Source: Chromatiales bacterium
Lineage (GTDB): Bacteria > Pseudomonadota > Gammaproteobacteria > Steroidobacterales > GCA-2729495
NCBI GenBank assembly: GCA_020831895.1
Contig: JAFIFS010000033.1
Coordinates: 1-53,542, forward strand
Direction: 5' to 3'
Length of the DNA stretch: 53,542 nt
Within the stretch, counting starts at the first letter, position 1, and each line of letters opens with the position of its first letter. Below the pieces are notes generated by a model that saw only the letters and a program-made list of their open reading frames with translations, had not been told where the DNA came from and did no database searches. Made by a program: the position numbers and the translations under genes. Of this stretch, positions 29,454 through 38,178 are shown one piece after another.

Positions 29454-29732
29454 ATGGCCGACAACAAGGAACGCCCCGTCGACGGGGACGCCGCCCCGAT
29501 CGACGGGCCCGCGACTTCGGCCGGCTATCGTGGGGCGCTGGCGGGCGGTGCCAGCAAGCGCCTGCCGGTCGATGCCCGGGAGCTGCGGGGGTGGGACGCC
29601 TACCGTCGCTGGCTCGACCGGGTCGATGCCCCCGCGACGCGCCGGAGTGGCGCCAACCCCGCACTCTACACCTGGAAAGGATACCGGAGCTGGGCCGAGA
29701 AGGTCCGGCGCGACTGGAAGCCTGAAGAATAG
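29454..29732 (+). CDS. Small basic protein of unknown function
   Basis: A 92-residue frame from an ATG with GGGAG nine bases upstream. An upstream start at 29379 is possible but lacks a ribosome-binding site. The N-terminal half is polar and probably disordered (ADNKERPVDGDAAP). The C-terminal half is rich in Trp, Arg and Tyr (GWDAYRRWLDRV, YTWKGYRSWAEKVRRDW) and could form amphipathic helices. There is no signal peptide or membrane segment. I do not recognise a family. Its codons look like those of the surrounding genes, supporting a real gene. Confidence 0.55.
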   Translation: MADNKERPVDGDAAPIDGPATSAGYRGALAGGASKRLPVDARELRGWDAYRRWLDRVDAPATRRSGANPALYTWKGYRSWAEKVRRDWKPEE

Positions 29733-29787
29733 CCTGCCAGGGAACGGCGGGTATCAGCCCGGTGACGGGCGTGCAGTCGGAGCGCGT

Positions 29788-30048
29788 ATGAGCAGCGAAC
29801 GCCGCGAGGAAGGCGTGACCAGCACGAAGGACCCTGCTGGCTGTGATCCGGACCTGAATCTCGCCCTGAGGGATTCCTCGCTTGCAGTTCCCAGGCCAGT
29901 CGCAGAGCGGGACTTCAGCAACGAGGACACGCGCTGGCGCCGGGACTGGATAGCGCAGGCCCTGGATGGCGCCCGCCGGTCAGCTGGCAGTACAGCCCCC
30001 GGCCGGCGGAAGCCACGCCTGCGCGTGATCCGCGGACGAAGGGCTTGA
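29788..30048 (+). CDS. Small hypothetical protein upstream of htpG
   Basis: An 86-residue frame from an ATG with GGAG five bases upstream. The sequence is polar, with an acidic middle and a strongly basic end ([14 protein letters not shown]). It has a Trp-containing helix-like stretch, [16 protein letters not shown], faintly like the end of the preceding small protein. No known domain is visible. Its stop codon lies inside the -35 box of the htpG promoter. It may be a real small gene or chance coding in GC-rich DNA. Confidence 0.4.
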   Translation: MSSERREEGVTSTKDPAGCDPDLNLALRDSSLAVPRPVAERDFSNEDTRWRRDWIAQALDGARRSAGSTAPGRRKPRLRVIRGRRA

Positions 30049-30072
30049 AAAAAGCGCACGCTGGCCCCATCA
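30044..30072 (+). promoter_or_regulatory. Sigma-32 heat-shock promoter of htpG
   Basis: CTTGAAA (30044-30050), a 14-base spacer, and CCCCATCA (30065-30072) match the sigma-32 consensus CTTGAAA-N13/15-CCCCATnT almost perfectly. The htpG start is 82 bases downstream, leaving room for a leader. Confidence 0.88.
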
Positions 30073-30154
30073 GAAGCCCCGTGGCGGGCAGGCCGAAGCT
30101 CGCCTGCTAGACTTGGGGTTTTTGCCGGCTTTTGGCCGGAGCAGGGGACAGCGC

Positions 30155-32047
30155 ATGGAGAACACCGGCCAGGCTGCGGCGCCAGCTGCAGGGGAGACCC
30201 GCGGGTTCGAGGCCGAGGTGAAGCAATTGCTTCACCTGATGATTCACTCGCTCTACAGCAATCGCGAGATCTTCCTGCGCGAGCTCGTGTCGAATGCCTC
30301 CGATGCAGCTGACCGGCTGCGCTTCGAGGCCGTGAGCGAGCCCGCGCTTCTCGACGGGGATGGTGAGCTGCGCATCACCGTGGAGGTGGATGCCGGGGGG
30401 CGCAGCATCACGGTCTGCGACAACGGCATCGGCATGTCGCGCGAGGAGGCAGTGCGCCAGCTTGGCACCATAGCCCGGTCGGGTACTGGCGAGTTCCTGC
30501 AGCGCCTCTCAGGGGAGCAGAAAAAGGATGCGAACCTGATCGGTCAGTTCGGGGTCGGTTTCTACTCCTCGTTCATCGTGGCCGACCGCGTCGAGGTGCT
30601 GAGCCGGCGCGCCGGACTTCCGGCCGAGCAGGGCGTCCTCTGGTCCTCCGATGGCCAGGGCGAGTTCACGGTCGCGCCCGCAGTCGTTCCCGGGCGTGGT
30701 ACCCGGGTGACGCTGCACCTGCGTGAGGATGCCGCCGAGTTCGCCGAGCCGGAACGGGTCCGCAGCCTGATCCGGAAGTATTCCGACCACATCGCTTTTC
30801 CGGTGCGGCTGGCTTCCGCGCCCGGTGAGGAACCGGAGACCGTCAACGAGGCGCAGGCGCTGTGGACACGCCCCCGCAGCGAGATCGCCGACGATGAATA
30901 CCGCGGCTTCTATCGCCACATTGCCCACGATTTCGAGGATCCGCTGTGCTGGAGCCACAACAGGGTAGAGGGCAGGCGAGAGTATACGAGCCTGCTCTAC
31001 ATCCCGGCATGCGCCCCCTGGGACCTCTGGAGCCGTAACGCCTCGCGGGGCCTGAAGCTTTACGTGCGCCGCGTGTTCATCATGGATCACGTCGACCAGT
31101 TCCTTCCTCTCTACCTGCGATTCGTGCGCGGAATCCTGGACTCGGGGGACCTTACGCTCAATGTCTCGCGTGAACTTCTGCAGCAGGATCCGCTCGTGGA
31201 CACGATCCGCGGTGCGCTCACCCGGCGCGTCCTCGACATGCTCGAAAGGCTGGCCGTGGACGAGCCTGAGCGCTACCAGGTGTTCTGGCACGAGTTCGGA
31301 CGCGTGATCAAGGAGGGGCCCGCCGAGGATCCGGGCAACCGCGAGAAGATAGCGGGCCTGCTGCGTTTCTCGTCCACCGCCTCCGACGAGGAGACGCGCT
31401 CGTTGCGGGACTACCTGGCCGCAAGGCCAGAGGGTCAGGAATGCATCTGGTACCTGGCTGCCGACTCACTGGCGGGCGCCCGGTCAAGCCCCCACCTCGA
31501 GGCGTTCCGGAAGGCCGGCATCGAGGTTCTGCTGCTGCATGATCAGATCGACGAGTGGCTGGTCGGTCACCTGCAGTCTTACGACAATGTGGAGTTCCGG
31601 GACGTGCGCCGTGGCGAGCTCGACCTTGGCCCGGCAGGGGAGGACAAGAGCGATGACGGTGCCGGGGCGACTCCGCCCGAGGGCCTGTTGGACCGCCTGA
31701 AGGCCCAGTACGGCGAGCGTGTCGAGACGGTACGTACGACCCCCCGGCTCACCGAGTCGCCCGCCTGCCTCGCGCTGGGTGAGCATGATCTCGGCCGTCA
31801 GCTGCGCCGGATGATGGCCGCCAGCGGACAGGCGCTCCCGCCCGTCAGGCCTGTGCTGGAGGTGAATCCAGGCCACGCGCTGATCCAGCAGCTGGCCTCG
31901 GAGCAGGACGAAGCCCGGTTTGCCGATCTGGCCGAGCTGCTTCTGGACCAGGCCACGCTGGCTGATGGCGGTGACCTGGTCGACCCGGCGCAGTTTGTCG
32001 CCCGCCTGAATCGCGTGCTGCTGACCCGGACCGGCACGGCCGGGTGA
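30155..32047 (+). CDS. htpG: Chaperone HtpG (bacterial Hsp90)
   Basis: HtpG is an ATP-driven dimeric chaperone. From the ATG at 30155 (AGGGGA upstream) the protein has 630 residues, close to E. coli HtpG (624). The GHKL ATPase domain has [32 protein letters not shown] and [12 protein letters not shown]. The middle domain has the [10 protein letters not shown] and [11 protein letters not shown] signatures. A C-terminal dimerisation domain follows. Some positions in the middle domain differ from the commonest sequence ([22 protein letters not shown]), but no catalytic residue appears lost. The stop overlaps the next gene's GTG. Confidence 0.97.
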   Translation: MENTGQAAAPAAGETRGFEAEVKQLLHLMIHSLYSNREIFLRELVSNASDAADRLRFEAVSEPALLDGDGELRITVEVDAGGRSITVCDNGIGMSREEAVRQLGTIARSGTGEFLQRLSGEQKKDANLIGQFGVGFYSSFIVADRVEVLSRRAGLPAEQGVLWSSDGQGEFTVAPAVVPGRGTRVTLHLREDAAEFAEPERVRSLIRKYSDHIAFPVRLASAPGEEPETVNEAQALWTRPRSEIADDEYRGFYRHIAHDFEDPLCWSHNRVEGRREYTSLLYIPACAPWDLWSRNASRGLKLYVRRVFIMDHVDQFLPLYLRFVRGILDSGDLTLNVSRELLQQDPLVDTIRGALTRRVLDMLERLAVDEPERYQVFWHEFGRVIKEGPAEDPGNREKIAGLLRFSSTASDEETRSLRDYLAARPEGQECIWYLAADSLAGARSSPHLEAFRKAGIEVLLLHDQIDEWLVGHLQSYDNVEFRDVRRGELDLGPAGEDKSDDGAGATPPEGLLDRLKAQYGERVETVRTTPRLTESPACLALGEHDLGRQLRRMMAASGQALPPVRPVLEVNPGHALIQQLASEQDEARFADLAELLLDQATLADGGDLVDPAQFVARLNRVLLTRTGTAG

Positions 32048-32694
32048 ATGCGCGAGCGTCCAGCTCCCGACTGAGCGTTGAGGGACCGGCGGGGCCCCTG
32101 GAGGCCCTGCTTGAGCAGCCCGCTGCCGGCTGCCCCCGGCGCATTGCGGTGGTCTGTCATCCGCATCCGCTGCAGCAGGGCACGATGCAGAACAAGGTCG
32201 TGCATACCCTGTGCCGCGCGCTGCAGTCGCTGGGCGCCGCGACGCTTCGTTTCAATTTCCGCGGTGTCGGGCAGAGTGCCGGGGAGTGGGACCGCGGAAC
32301 CGGCGAGACCCTCGATGTGCTCGCAGCCTGCCGCTTCATGCGCCAGCGTTTTCCCGGGCTGCCCCTCGCCCTCGCCGGTTTTTCCTTTGGTGCTGCCATG
32401 GCGCTGCGCGCTTCAGACACTGCCGGCGCCGACTGGCTGGTCACGGTGGCACCTCCGCCGCGCCTGCTGGACGTCCGGGCCATGCCGCACCCACCTTCCG
32501 CCCGCTGGCTGCTGGTGCAGGGCAGGGACGATGAGATTGTGCCCCATGCTGAGCAGAAAGCCTGGCTCTCCAAGCGGGGTCTTGCGCCAGCCCTGTCCGA
32601 GCCTGACGGTGTCGGCCATTTCTTCCATGGCCAGTTGACCCGTCTGCGCGATATCGTCGTCGATCATTTCGACAGTGGGGTGCAGGATGCTTGA
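32044..32694 (+). CDS. Alpha/beta hydrolase
   Basis: A 216-residue alpha/beta hydrolase of the short, lid-less group. The oxyanion region is in [13 protein letters not shown], with [11 protein letters not shown], the nucleophile elbow GFSFGA, the acidic residue in [11 protein letters not shown], and the catalytic His in GVGHFFHG. Homologues are usually annotated as hydrolases or dienelactone-hydrolase-like proteins; the substrate cannot be inferred. The GTG start overlaps the htpG stop (GTGA) and the 3' end overlaps the TerB-like gene by eight bases, so htpG, this gene and the next form one coupled unit. Confidence 0.88.
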   Translation: MNARASSSRLSVEGPAGPLEALLEQPAAGCPRRIAVVCHPHPLQQGTMQNKVVHTLCRALQSLGAATLRFNFRGVGQSAGEWDRGTGETLDVLAACRFMRQRFPGLPLALAGFSFGAAMALRASDTAGADWLVTVAPPPRLLDVRAMPHPPSARWLLVQGRDDEIVPHAEQKAWLSKRGLAPALSEPDGVGHFFHGQLTRLRDIVVDHFDSGVQDA

Positions 32695-33154
32695 CCGGCT
32701 GAAGCGCGTCCTGCTGGGCCCGCAGGACCGGGCTGTGGAGCAGTTGCCTGGCGAGTCGATACAGCTTGCGGTGGCCGCCCTGCTGGTGGAAATCGCGCGT
32801 GCCGACATGTCCCGCCACGAGAGCCAGGCGCGGGCCAAGCGCCGTCTGCTGGCCGACTATTTCCGCCTCAGCGACCCACAGGCTGCAGCGCTCGTCCAGG
32901 AGGCCGAGGCGGCCGTCGACCAGTCAGTTTCGCTGCGCGACTTCACAGCCCCCCTGCACAGGCGGCTGGCTCATGCAGAGAAGCTGATGATCATCGAAAT
33001 GCTCTGGCGTGTCGCGCTGGCCGACCGTGAGCTGGACAGGCTGGAGGACCACCTGGTCAGCAAGCTGGCCGAACTGCTTTATGTGGACCGGCGCGACGTG
33101 CTTCGCCTGCGCGACAAGGTCCAGGGTGAACTCGCGGGCGATCAGTCCGAGTAG
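32687..33154 (+). CDS. TerB-like (DjlA N-terminal type) protein
   Basis: A 155-residue all-helical protein of the TerB family. The acidic/hydrophobic pattern LAVAALLVEIARADMSRHESQAR and, later, MLWRVALADRELDRLEDHLVSKLAELL is typical, with repeated Asp/Glu-flanked loops that bind metal in TerB. There is no J domain. TerB-like proteins have been tied to tellurite resistance and envelope stress, but free-standing forms are uncharacterised. The ATG lies within the end of the hydrolase gene and the 3' end overlaps the convergent DUF4426 gene by 13 bases. Confidence 0.82.
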   Translation: MLDRLKRVLLGPQDRAVEQLPGESIQLAVAALLVEIARADMSRHESQARAKRRLLADYFRLSDPQAAALVQEAEAAVDQSVSLRDFTAPLHRRLAHAEKLMIIEMLWRVALADRELDRLEDHLVSKLAELLYVDRRDVLRLRDKVQGELAGDQSE

Positions 33155-33636
33155 AAGGTCCTGACGAAGCGTACCGAGAAGCGGCTGGTCTCGTTGATCG
33201 GTGTTGCATCGACGGTAAACACCAGCGTCTCCTCCTTGCCGATGCCGACATCGCCGATGTAGTACACGGCATCCCCCTCGGTGACCTCGCGTATCGTCAT
33301 GTTCTTGAGCTGGCCCGTGAGGTTGACGGCCTGCGCGCTGACGCTGCCCGATACGGGGACGCCCAGTGAGCCTTCCTTCTTTCTGACGATGGATACATTG
33401 AGCAGCACGCGGTTGCTGCTGCGGACGATGTTGTGCTGACGTGCGATTTCGGGCGTGAGCTGATCAGTGCGCAGGGCGTTGAAATAAAGGATGTAGTCGC
33501 CGAAATCGCGCGAGGTGGCCGTCTCCGGCTCCGCTGCGGGTCGTGTCTCACGGGGCTCCGGGGGTTCCGGGCTGCAGCCCGCAGCCAGGGCAATGCCGAG
33601 AAGTATGGTGGAAAGGAGTCTCGCACGCTGATGCAT
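33142..33636 (-). CDS. DUF4426 lipoprotein
   Basis: A 164-residue secreted protein from the ATG at 33634-33636. It has a lipoprotein signal with lipobox ALAAGC, a Pro/Glu linker, and a beta-rich DUF4426 domain containing YILYFNALRTDQLTPEIARQH, LLNVSIVRKK and the C-terminal RFSVRFVRTFYSD. Function is unknown. In Pseudomonas a DUF4426 gene lies in the yggS-proC-yggT-metX-metW cluster, so its place just past yggT is a conserved trace. metX and metW are missing here. Confidence 0.82.
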   Translation of the reverse strand: MHQRARLLSTILLGIALAAGCSPEPPEPRETRPAAEPETATSRDFGDYILYFNALRTDQLTPEIARQHNIVRSSNRVLLNVSIVRKKEGSLGVPVSGSVSAQAVNLTGQLKNMTIREVTEGDAVYYIGDVGIGKEETLVFTVDATPINETSRFSVRFVRTFYSD

Positions 33637-33703
33637 GGCAGGCCCTCCGCAGCCAGAGTGCGATTCCACTATAGACCAGCGCATCCGCTTTGTCTGCTGC
33701 CGC

Positions 33704-34288
33704 TCAGATCAGCCACTGTCCGCCGCCCCTGCACAGGAGCGGGGCGACGACCTGCTGCGCCGGCAGCAGCATCATCAGGGCCTGCAGGCCAATCAGGGCG
33801 ACCAGCGGCGAGAGGTCGAGCCCGCCCACCGGTGGAATGAAGCGGCGCAGCGGTGCCAGCAGCGGCGCCGCAATGGCCTCGACGAGTACCGCGGCAGGAC
33901 TGTAGTTCCCAGGGCTGACCCAGCTCAGGATCACGAAGATCAGGATGGCGAAGAACCAGAGTTGAAGCAGCAGCCGCGCGGTCCTGAGCACGGCCAGCGC
34001 CAGCAGCTGGAGCAGCCCCGGGTCGGCCAAACAGAGCATCTTGACGAGGGCGAAGCTGAACAGCATCTGCAGTGCCAGCAGAACGACGAGCGTTGCGCTG
34101 TCGAGCGGCCCGACCGCCGGCATGTAGCGTCGTAGCGGCAGGACCAGCGGGTTAGTCACGCGCAGGATGAACTGGCAGAATGGGTTGCGCGCATCGACGC
34201 GCGCCCACTGCAGCAGCAGCCGAAGCAGGAAGGTGAGTGCATAAAGCTGGAAGACGGCGGTGATGATGAACAGGAAGGCATTCTGCAT
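33704..34288 (-). CDS. YggT family integral membrane protein
   Basis: A 194-residue protein with two tandem YggT repeats, each a membrane helix pair around an amphipathic segment: NPFCQFILRVTNPLVLPLRRYMP and NYSPAAVLVEAIAAPLLAPLRRFIPPVGGLD. Four or more membrane spans are predictable. YggT has been implicated in osmotic shock tolerance and potassium balance, and the plant and bacterial homologues in membrane organisation, but the mechanism is unknown. It follows proC by 17 bases in the classical yggS-proC-yggT order. Confidence 0.93.
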   Translation of the reverse strand: MQNAFLFIITAVFQLYALTFLLRLLLQWARVDARNPFCQFILRVTNPLVLPLRRYMPAVGPLDSATLVVLLALQMLFSFALVKMLCLADPGLLQLLALAVLRTARLLLQLWFFAILIFVILSWVSPGNYSPAAVLVEAIAAPLLAPLRRFIPPVGGLDLSPLVALIGLQALMMLLPAQQVVAPLLCRGGGQWLI

Positions 34289-34305
34289 CGTCGGGGCTCC
34301 GGAGT

Positions 34306-35133
34306 TCAGTCGCTGCGGCCAAGCGCCAGTGAGCGGTCGCGTGCGGCGCGCAAAGCGGCGGCAAACGCCGACCGTACGCCCCGGCTTTCCAGGACCTCGA
34401 GCGCGGCTGCTGTGGTCCCGCCCGGCGAGGTCACGCTGGCCCGCAGAGCGTCTGGCGGCAGCTTCAGGCTTGCCGCGGCCTGGCCCGCACCCAGCGCCGT
34501 GCCGACGGCGAGCTGACGTGCCAGTGGCGCCGGCAGGCCCAGCTCGGTGCCAGCCTGTTCCAGCATCTCGATCAGCAGGTAGAAATACGCGGGACCACTG
34601 CCCGAGATCGCGGTGACGGCATCCATCTGTGTCTCGTCATCGAGCCAGATGGCTGTGCCCATGGCTGAGGCCAGTGCCTCGACCTCCCGCCGCTGCGCGG
34701 TGCTGGTGCCCGGCGAGGCGCACAGGGCCGAGACTCCGGCACCGACCAGCGCGGGCTGGTTCGGCATCACGCGCACAATGGCCATATCTCTTCCCAGGTG
34801 CCGGGCAAGCCGGCCGAGGGTGATCCCGGCTGCGACCGAGACAACCAGCTGACCGGCTGGACGGTCAGCTGCGGCCAGCGGCACCAGCACGTCATCGAGC
34901 AGCTGGGGCTTGACTGCCAGCACCAGCATGCCCGCCCGGGTCGCAGCCTCGAGGTTGTCGGCAGTGACGCACAGTCCCGAATCAAGCGCCTGCAGGCGCT
35001 CGCGCTGTTCCGCCAGGGGTTCAGCGACGACGATGGAGCTGGCCGGCCGCCCTGCGGCGAGCAGGCCCCTGATCATGGCGCCGGCCATGTTGCCCCCGCC
35101 AATGAACCCCGTGATCTGCAATTCCTCAGTCAT
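34306..35133 (-). CDS. proC: Pyrroline-5-carboxylate reductase
   Basis: ProC reduces pyrroline-5-carboxylate to proline with NAD(P)H. The 275-residue protein has the dinucleotide loop ITGFIGGGNMAGAMI, the segment LVLAVKPQLLDDVL, VRVMPNQPALVGAGVSAL, and the active-site and dimer block AISGSGPAYFYLLIEML ... SVTSPGGTTAAALEVLE. All features are typical and the length normal (E. coli 269). Its ATG overlaps the yggS stop by four bases. Confidence 0.97.
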   Translation of the reverse strand: MTEELQITGFIGGGNMAGAMIRGLLAAGRPASSIVVAEPLAEQRERLQALDSGLCVTADNLEAATRAGMLVLAVKPQLLDDVLVPLAAADRPAGQLVVSVAAGITLGRLARHLGRDMAIVRVMPNQPALVGAGVSALCASPGTSTAQRREVEALASAMGTAIWLDDETQMDAVTAISGSGPAYFYLLIEMLEQAGTELGLPAPLARQLAVGTALGAGQAAASLKLPPDALRASVTSPGGTTAAALEVLESRGVRSAFAAALRAARDRSLALGRSD

Positions 35134-35828
35134 CCGATATCTTTTCCTGCACGCGTTCCGAACAGGGCCGTGCCAATGCGCAGCTGCGTGCTGCCTGCCG
35201 TCACTGCGGCCTCGAGGTCTTCCGACATGCCCAGCGAAAGCATATCGACCGAATGCCCCGCCGCGACCATCTGCCCGTAGACGCGGGCCGCACGCGCATA
35301 CTCGCTGGCCAGCGTCCCGGGCTCAAGTCCCGGCAGCGGAACCAGCATCAGTCCTCTCAGGCGCAGTCGTGGCAAGTGGCCAACCGTCCCTGCCAGTTCC
35401 AGGATGGAATCCTCGTACACCCCTGGCCGGTCGTGTACGCCTGCGGGCGCCAGCTGCAGCAGGACATCCAGCGGCCCGGCATGGAAGGGCCGGCCATCGC
35501 TGAGGCGCTGCGCAAGCCTTGCGCTGGTCACGGTCAGCACGCAGGAAAACCGCTCTGCAACCACCCGCGTCTTGTTCGCCTGCAGGGTGCCGGTGAAATG
35601 CCAGCGTATACGCGGGTCATCGATCTCGGCGATCTTGGGCAGCGCCTCCTGCACGTAGCTCTCGCCGAAATCGCGGAGCCCGGCTTCCAGCCCGGCGCGG
35701 ATCGCGGCTGCCGGCTGGCCCTTGCTGACTGCCAGCAGGCCGATCTCCGCCGGATTCCGCCCGGCCCGGCGGGCCGCCGTGTCGATTCGCACACGCAAAT
35801 CCCGCAGGTGTTCCGTGATACCGGTCAC
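35130..35828 (-). CDS. PLP-binding homeostasis protein YggS (PLPBP)
   Basis: A 232-residue alanine-racemase-fold protein that binds pyridoxal phosphate (Lys36 in LLAVSKGQP) and buffers PLP and amino-acid metabolism rather than acting as a racemase. FGESYVQEALPKI, WHFTGTLQANKTR, GLMLVPLP, and the C-terminal SVDMLSLGMSEDLEAAV...GTQLRIGTALFG pattern are diagnostic. The start is a GTG. Divergent from pilT with a 102-base intergenic region. Operon order yggS-proC-yggT is the widely conserved one. Confidence 0.95.
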   Translation of the reverse strand: MTGITEHLRDLRVRIDTAARRAGRNPAEIGLLAVSKGQPAAAIRAGLEAGLRDFGESYVQEALPKIAEIDDPRIRWHFTGTLQANKTRVVAERFSCVLTVTSARLAQRLSDGRPFHAGPLDVLLQLAPAGVHDRPGVYEDSILELAGTVGHLPRLRLRGLMLVPLPGLEPGTLASEYARAARVYGQMVAAGHSVDMLSLGMSEDLEAAVTAGSTQLRIGTALFGTRAGKDIG

Positions 35829-35930
35829 GACGGCTCCGGGGATGCCCCGATACTATGTTCAGCGGATGGGAATGACCGGGCGGCGCGTGCCCCCGACTGA
35901 CCGCAGCGCCTGGCTGACCTGGGGATCAAG

Positions 35931-36971
35931 ATGGCCGTAGACATTGCGCAGCTGCTCGGCTTCGCCGTGAAGAACAACGCTTCCGACCTGCACTTGTCGG
36001 CGGGCGTTCCGCCCATGATCCGTGTGGACGGCGATGTCAAGCGCATCAACATGCCGGCGCTTTCGCATAAGGAAGTGCATAGCATGATATACGACATCAT
36101 GAACGACAAGCAGAGGAAGGACTACGAGGACTACCTCGAGACCGACTTCTCGTTCGAAATCCCGAAGCTGGCGCGATTCCGCGTCAATGCCTTCAACCAG
36201 AACCGCGGTGCCGGTGCGGTATTCCGCACCATTCCCTCCGAGATCCTGTCGCTTGAGGAGCTCCGTGCCCCGGGGATCTTCAAGGACATTTCCATGTATC
36301 CGCGCGGGATCGTGCTTGTAACCGGGCCCACAGGCTCCGGCAAGTCCACGACGCTGGCGGCAATGATCGACTACATCAACAACAACAAGCCGGACCACAT
36401 CATCACGATCGAGGATCCGATCGAGTTCGTCCACGAGAGCAAGCGCTCGCTGATAAACCAGCGCGAGGTGCGGCGAGATACCCTCGGCTTCAGCGAGGCG
36501 CTGCGTTCGGCGCTGCGCGAAGATCCGGATATCGTTCTGGTGGGCGAGATGCGCGACCTTGAAACGATCCGCCTCGCGCTGACGGCCGCCGAAACCGGTC
36601 ACCTCGTGTTTGGCACGCTGCATACCAGCTCTGCCGCAAAGACCATAGATCGCGTGGTCGACGTGTTTCCGGCCAACGAGAAGGAAATGGTCCGGTCGAT
36701 GCTGTCGGAGTCCCTGCGTGCGGTGATTTCCCAGACCCTTCTCAAGCGGATCGGCGGAGGGCGCGTCGCGGCCCACGAGATCATGATAGGCACCCCGGCT
36801 ATCCGCAACCTGATTCGCGAGGGCAAGATCGCGCAGATGTACTCCGCGATCCAGACCGGCCAGGGGGCCGGCATGCAGACGCTCGACCAGTGTCTGCAGG
36901 AGCTGCTGGCCAAGGGTGTCATCAGCAAGGAAGAGGCGCGCTTCAAGGCAGCCAACAAGGACAGTTTCTGA
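35931..36971 (+). CDS. pilT: Type IV pilus retraction ATPase PilT
   Basis: PilT is a hexameric cytoplasmic motor that depolymerises type IV pili, driving twitching. The 346 residues have an N-terminal PAS-like domain (NNASDLHLSAG), Walker A GPTGSGKST (132-140), Asp box ITIEDPIEFVH, Walker B DIVLVGEMRD, and His box ETGHLVFGTLHTSSA. The retraction-specific AIRNLIRE motif sits at 290-297. Length and all motifs match P. aeruginosa PilT (344). Only this one of the three tandem ATPases has AIRNLIRE. Confidence 0.98.
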   Translation: MAVDIAQLLGFAVKNNASDLHLSAGVPPMIRVDGDVKRINMPALSHKEVHSMIYDIMNDKQRKDYEDYLETDFSFEIPKLARFRVNAFNQNRGAGAVFRTIPSEILSLEELRAPGIFKDISMYPRGIVLVTGPTGSGKSTTLAAMIDYINNNKPDHIITIEDPIEFVHESKRSLINQREVRRDTLGFSEALRSALREDPDIVLVGEMRDLETIRLALTAAETGHLVFGTLHTSSAAKTIDRVVDVFPANEKEMVRSMLSESLRAVISQTLLKRIGGGRVAAHEIMIGTPAIRNLIREGKIAQMYSAIQTGQGAGMQTLDQCLQELLAKGVISKEEARFKAANKDSF

Positions 36972-36999
36972 GCCGGCCGATACCCGGCGGGAGCGGCAG

Positions 37000-38175
37000 A
37001 TGGAAAGAGACCAGGCAACGCGGCTCATGCAGGGGCTGCTCAGGAAGATGGTCGAGAAGAACGGTTCTGACCTGTTTGTCACTGCCGGGTTTCCGCCCGC
37101 GATCAAGGTGGACGGGCAGATCCACCGGGCGGCCGAGCAGCCCCTGACGCCGGACCAGAGCGCAATCATGATCCGGTCGATCATGAACGACCGCCAGTCC
37201 CGCGAGTTCGACGCGACGAAGGAGAGCAATTTCGCGATCAGTCCGCAGGGTATAGGGCGTTTCCGCGTCAGCGCCTTCGTTCAGCAGGGGCACGTGGGTG
37301 CCGTGCTGCGCAGGATCATCACGCGGATTCCTACGCTCGAAGATCTCGATCTTCCAGCCGTTCTGCAGGATGTCACGATGACGAAGCGAGGCCTGGCCAT
37401 CGTCGTGGGCGCTACCGGCTCCGGAAAATCCACGACCCTGGCCGCCATGCTGAACCACCGGAACCTCAATTCGCGCGGCCACATCATGACGATCGAGGAC
37501 CCCGTGGAGTTCGTTCATCCCCATGGTCGCTGCGTGGTGACACACCGCGAGGTGGGCGTCGACACGGAGTCATGGCATGCGGCGCTCAAGAACACGCTGC
37601 GCCAGGCGCCCGACGTGATCATGATTGGCGAGATCCGCGACCGCGAGACGATGGAATACGCAATCCAGTTCTCTGAGACAGGCCACCTTTGCCTGGCCAC
37701 GCTTCATGCGAACAGCGCGAACCAGGCGCTGGACCGGATCATCAACTTCTTCCCCGAAGAGAAGCGCGGCCAGCTGCTGATGGACCTCTCGCTGAACCTC
37801 CGCGCAATGATTTCCCAGCGACTTATCCCGCGCCGGGACGGTGCCGGAAGGATCGCCGCCATGGAGATCATGCTGCATTCGCCCCTGATCGCGGACCTGA
37901 TCTTCAAGGGAGACATCCATCGCATCAAGGAAATCATGGCCAAGTCGACCCGGCTTGGCATGCAGACCTTCGATCAGGACCTTTTCTCGCTCTTCGAGAA
38001 GGGCAAGATTTCCTTCGAGGATGCCATGCGCAACGCGGACTCCAAGAACGAGCTGCGCTTGCGCATCAAGCTGGAAAGCAAGCGCAATGACGCCATGGGG
38101 GCGGTACCGGGGGATGGCCTGAGCATACTGGACGATGACGATCAGCTGGAGTTTGGGCATGTGGGACAGGGTTAG
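37000..38175 (+). CDS. pilU: Type IV pilus retraction accessory ATPase PilU
   Basis: PilU is a PilT paralogue that assists retraction under load. From the ATG at 37000 (CGGGAG upstream) it has 391 residues. NGSDLFVTAGFPPAIKV lies in the N-terminal domain. Further on come GATGSGKST (137-145), MTIEDPVEFVH, and the block ALKNTLRQAPDVIMIGEIRDRETM with ETGHLCLATLHANSANQAL. At the AIRNLIRE position it reads SPLIADLIFKGD, as in PilU. The C-terminal extension after NELRLRIKLE is acidic, also typical. It follows pilT by 28 bases. Confidence 0.95.
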   Translation: MERDQATRLMQGLLRKMVEKNGSDLFVTAGFPPAIKVDGQIHRAAEQPLTPDQSAIMIRSIMNDRQSREFDATKESNFAISPQGIGRFRVSAFVQQGHVGAVLRRIITRIPTLEDLDLPAVLQDVTMTKRGLAIVVGATGSGKSTTLAAMLNHRNLNSRGHIMTIEDPVEFVHPHGRCVVTHREVGVDTESWHAALKNTLRQAPDVIMIGEIRDRETMEYAIQFSETGHLCLATLHANSANQALDRIINFFPEEKRGQLLMDLSLNLRAMISQRLIPRRDGAGRIAAMEIMLHSPLIADLIFKGDIHRIKEIMAKSTRLGMQTFDQDLFSLFEKGKISFEDAMRNADSKNELRLRIKLESKRNDAMGAVPGDGLSILDDDDQLEFGHVGQG

Positions 38176-38178
38176 GCG

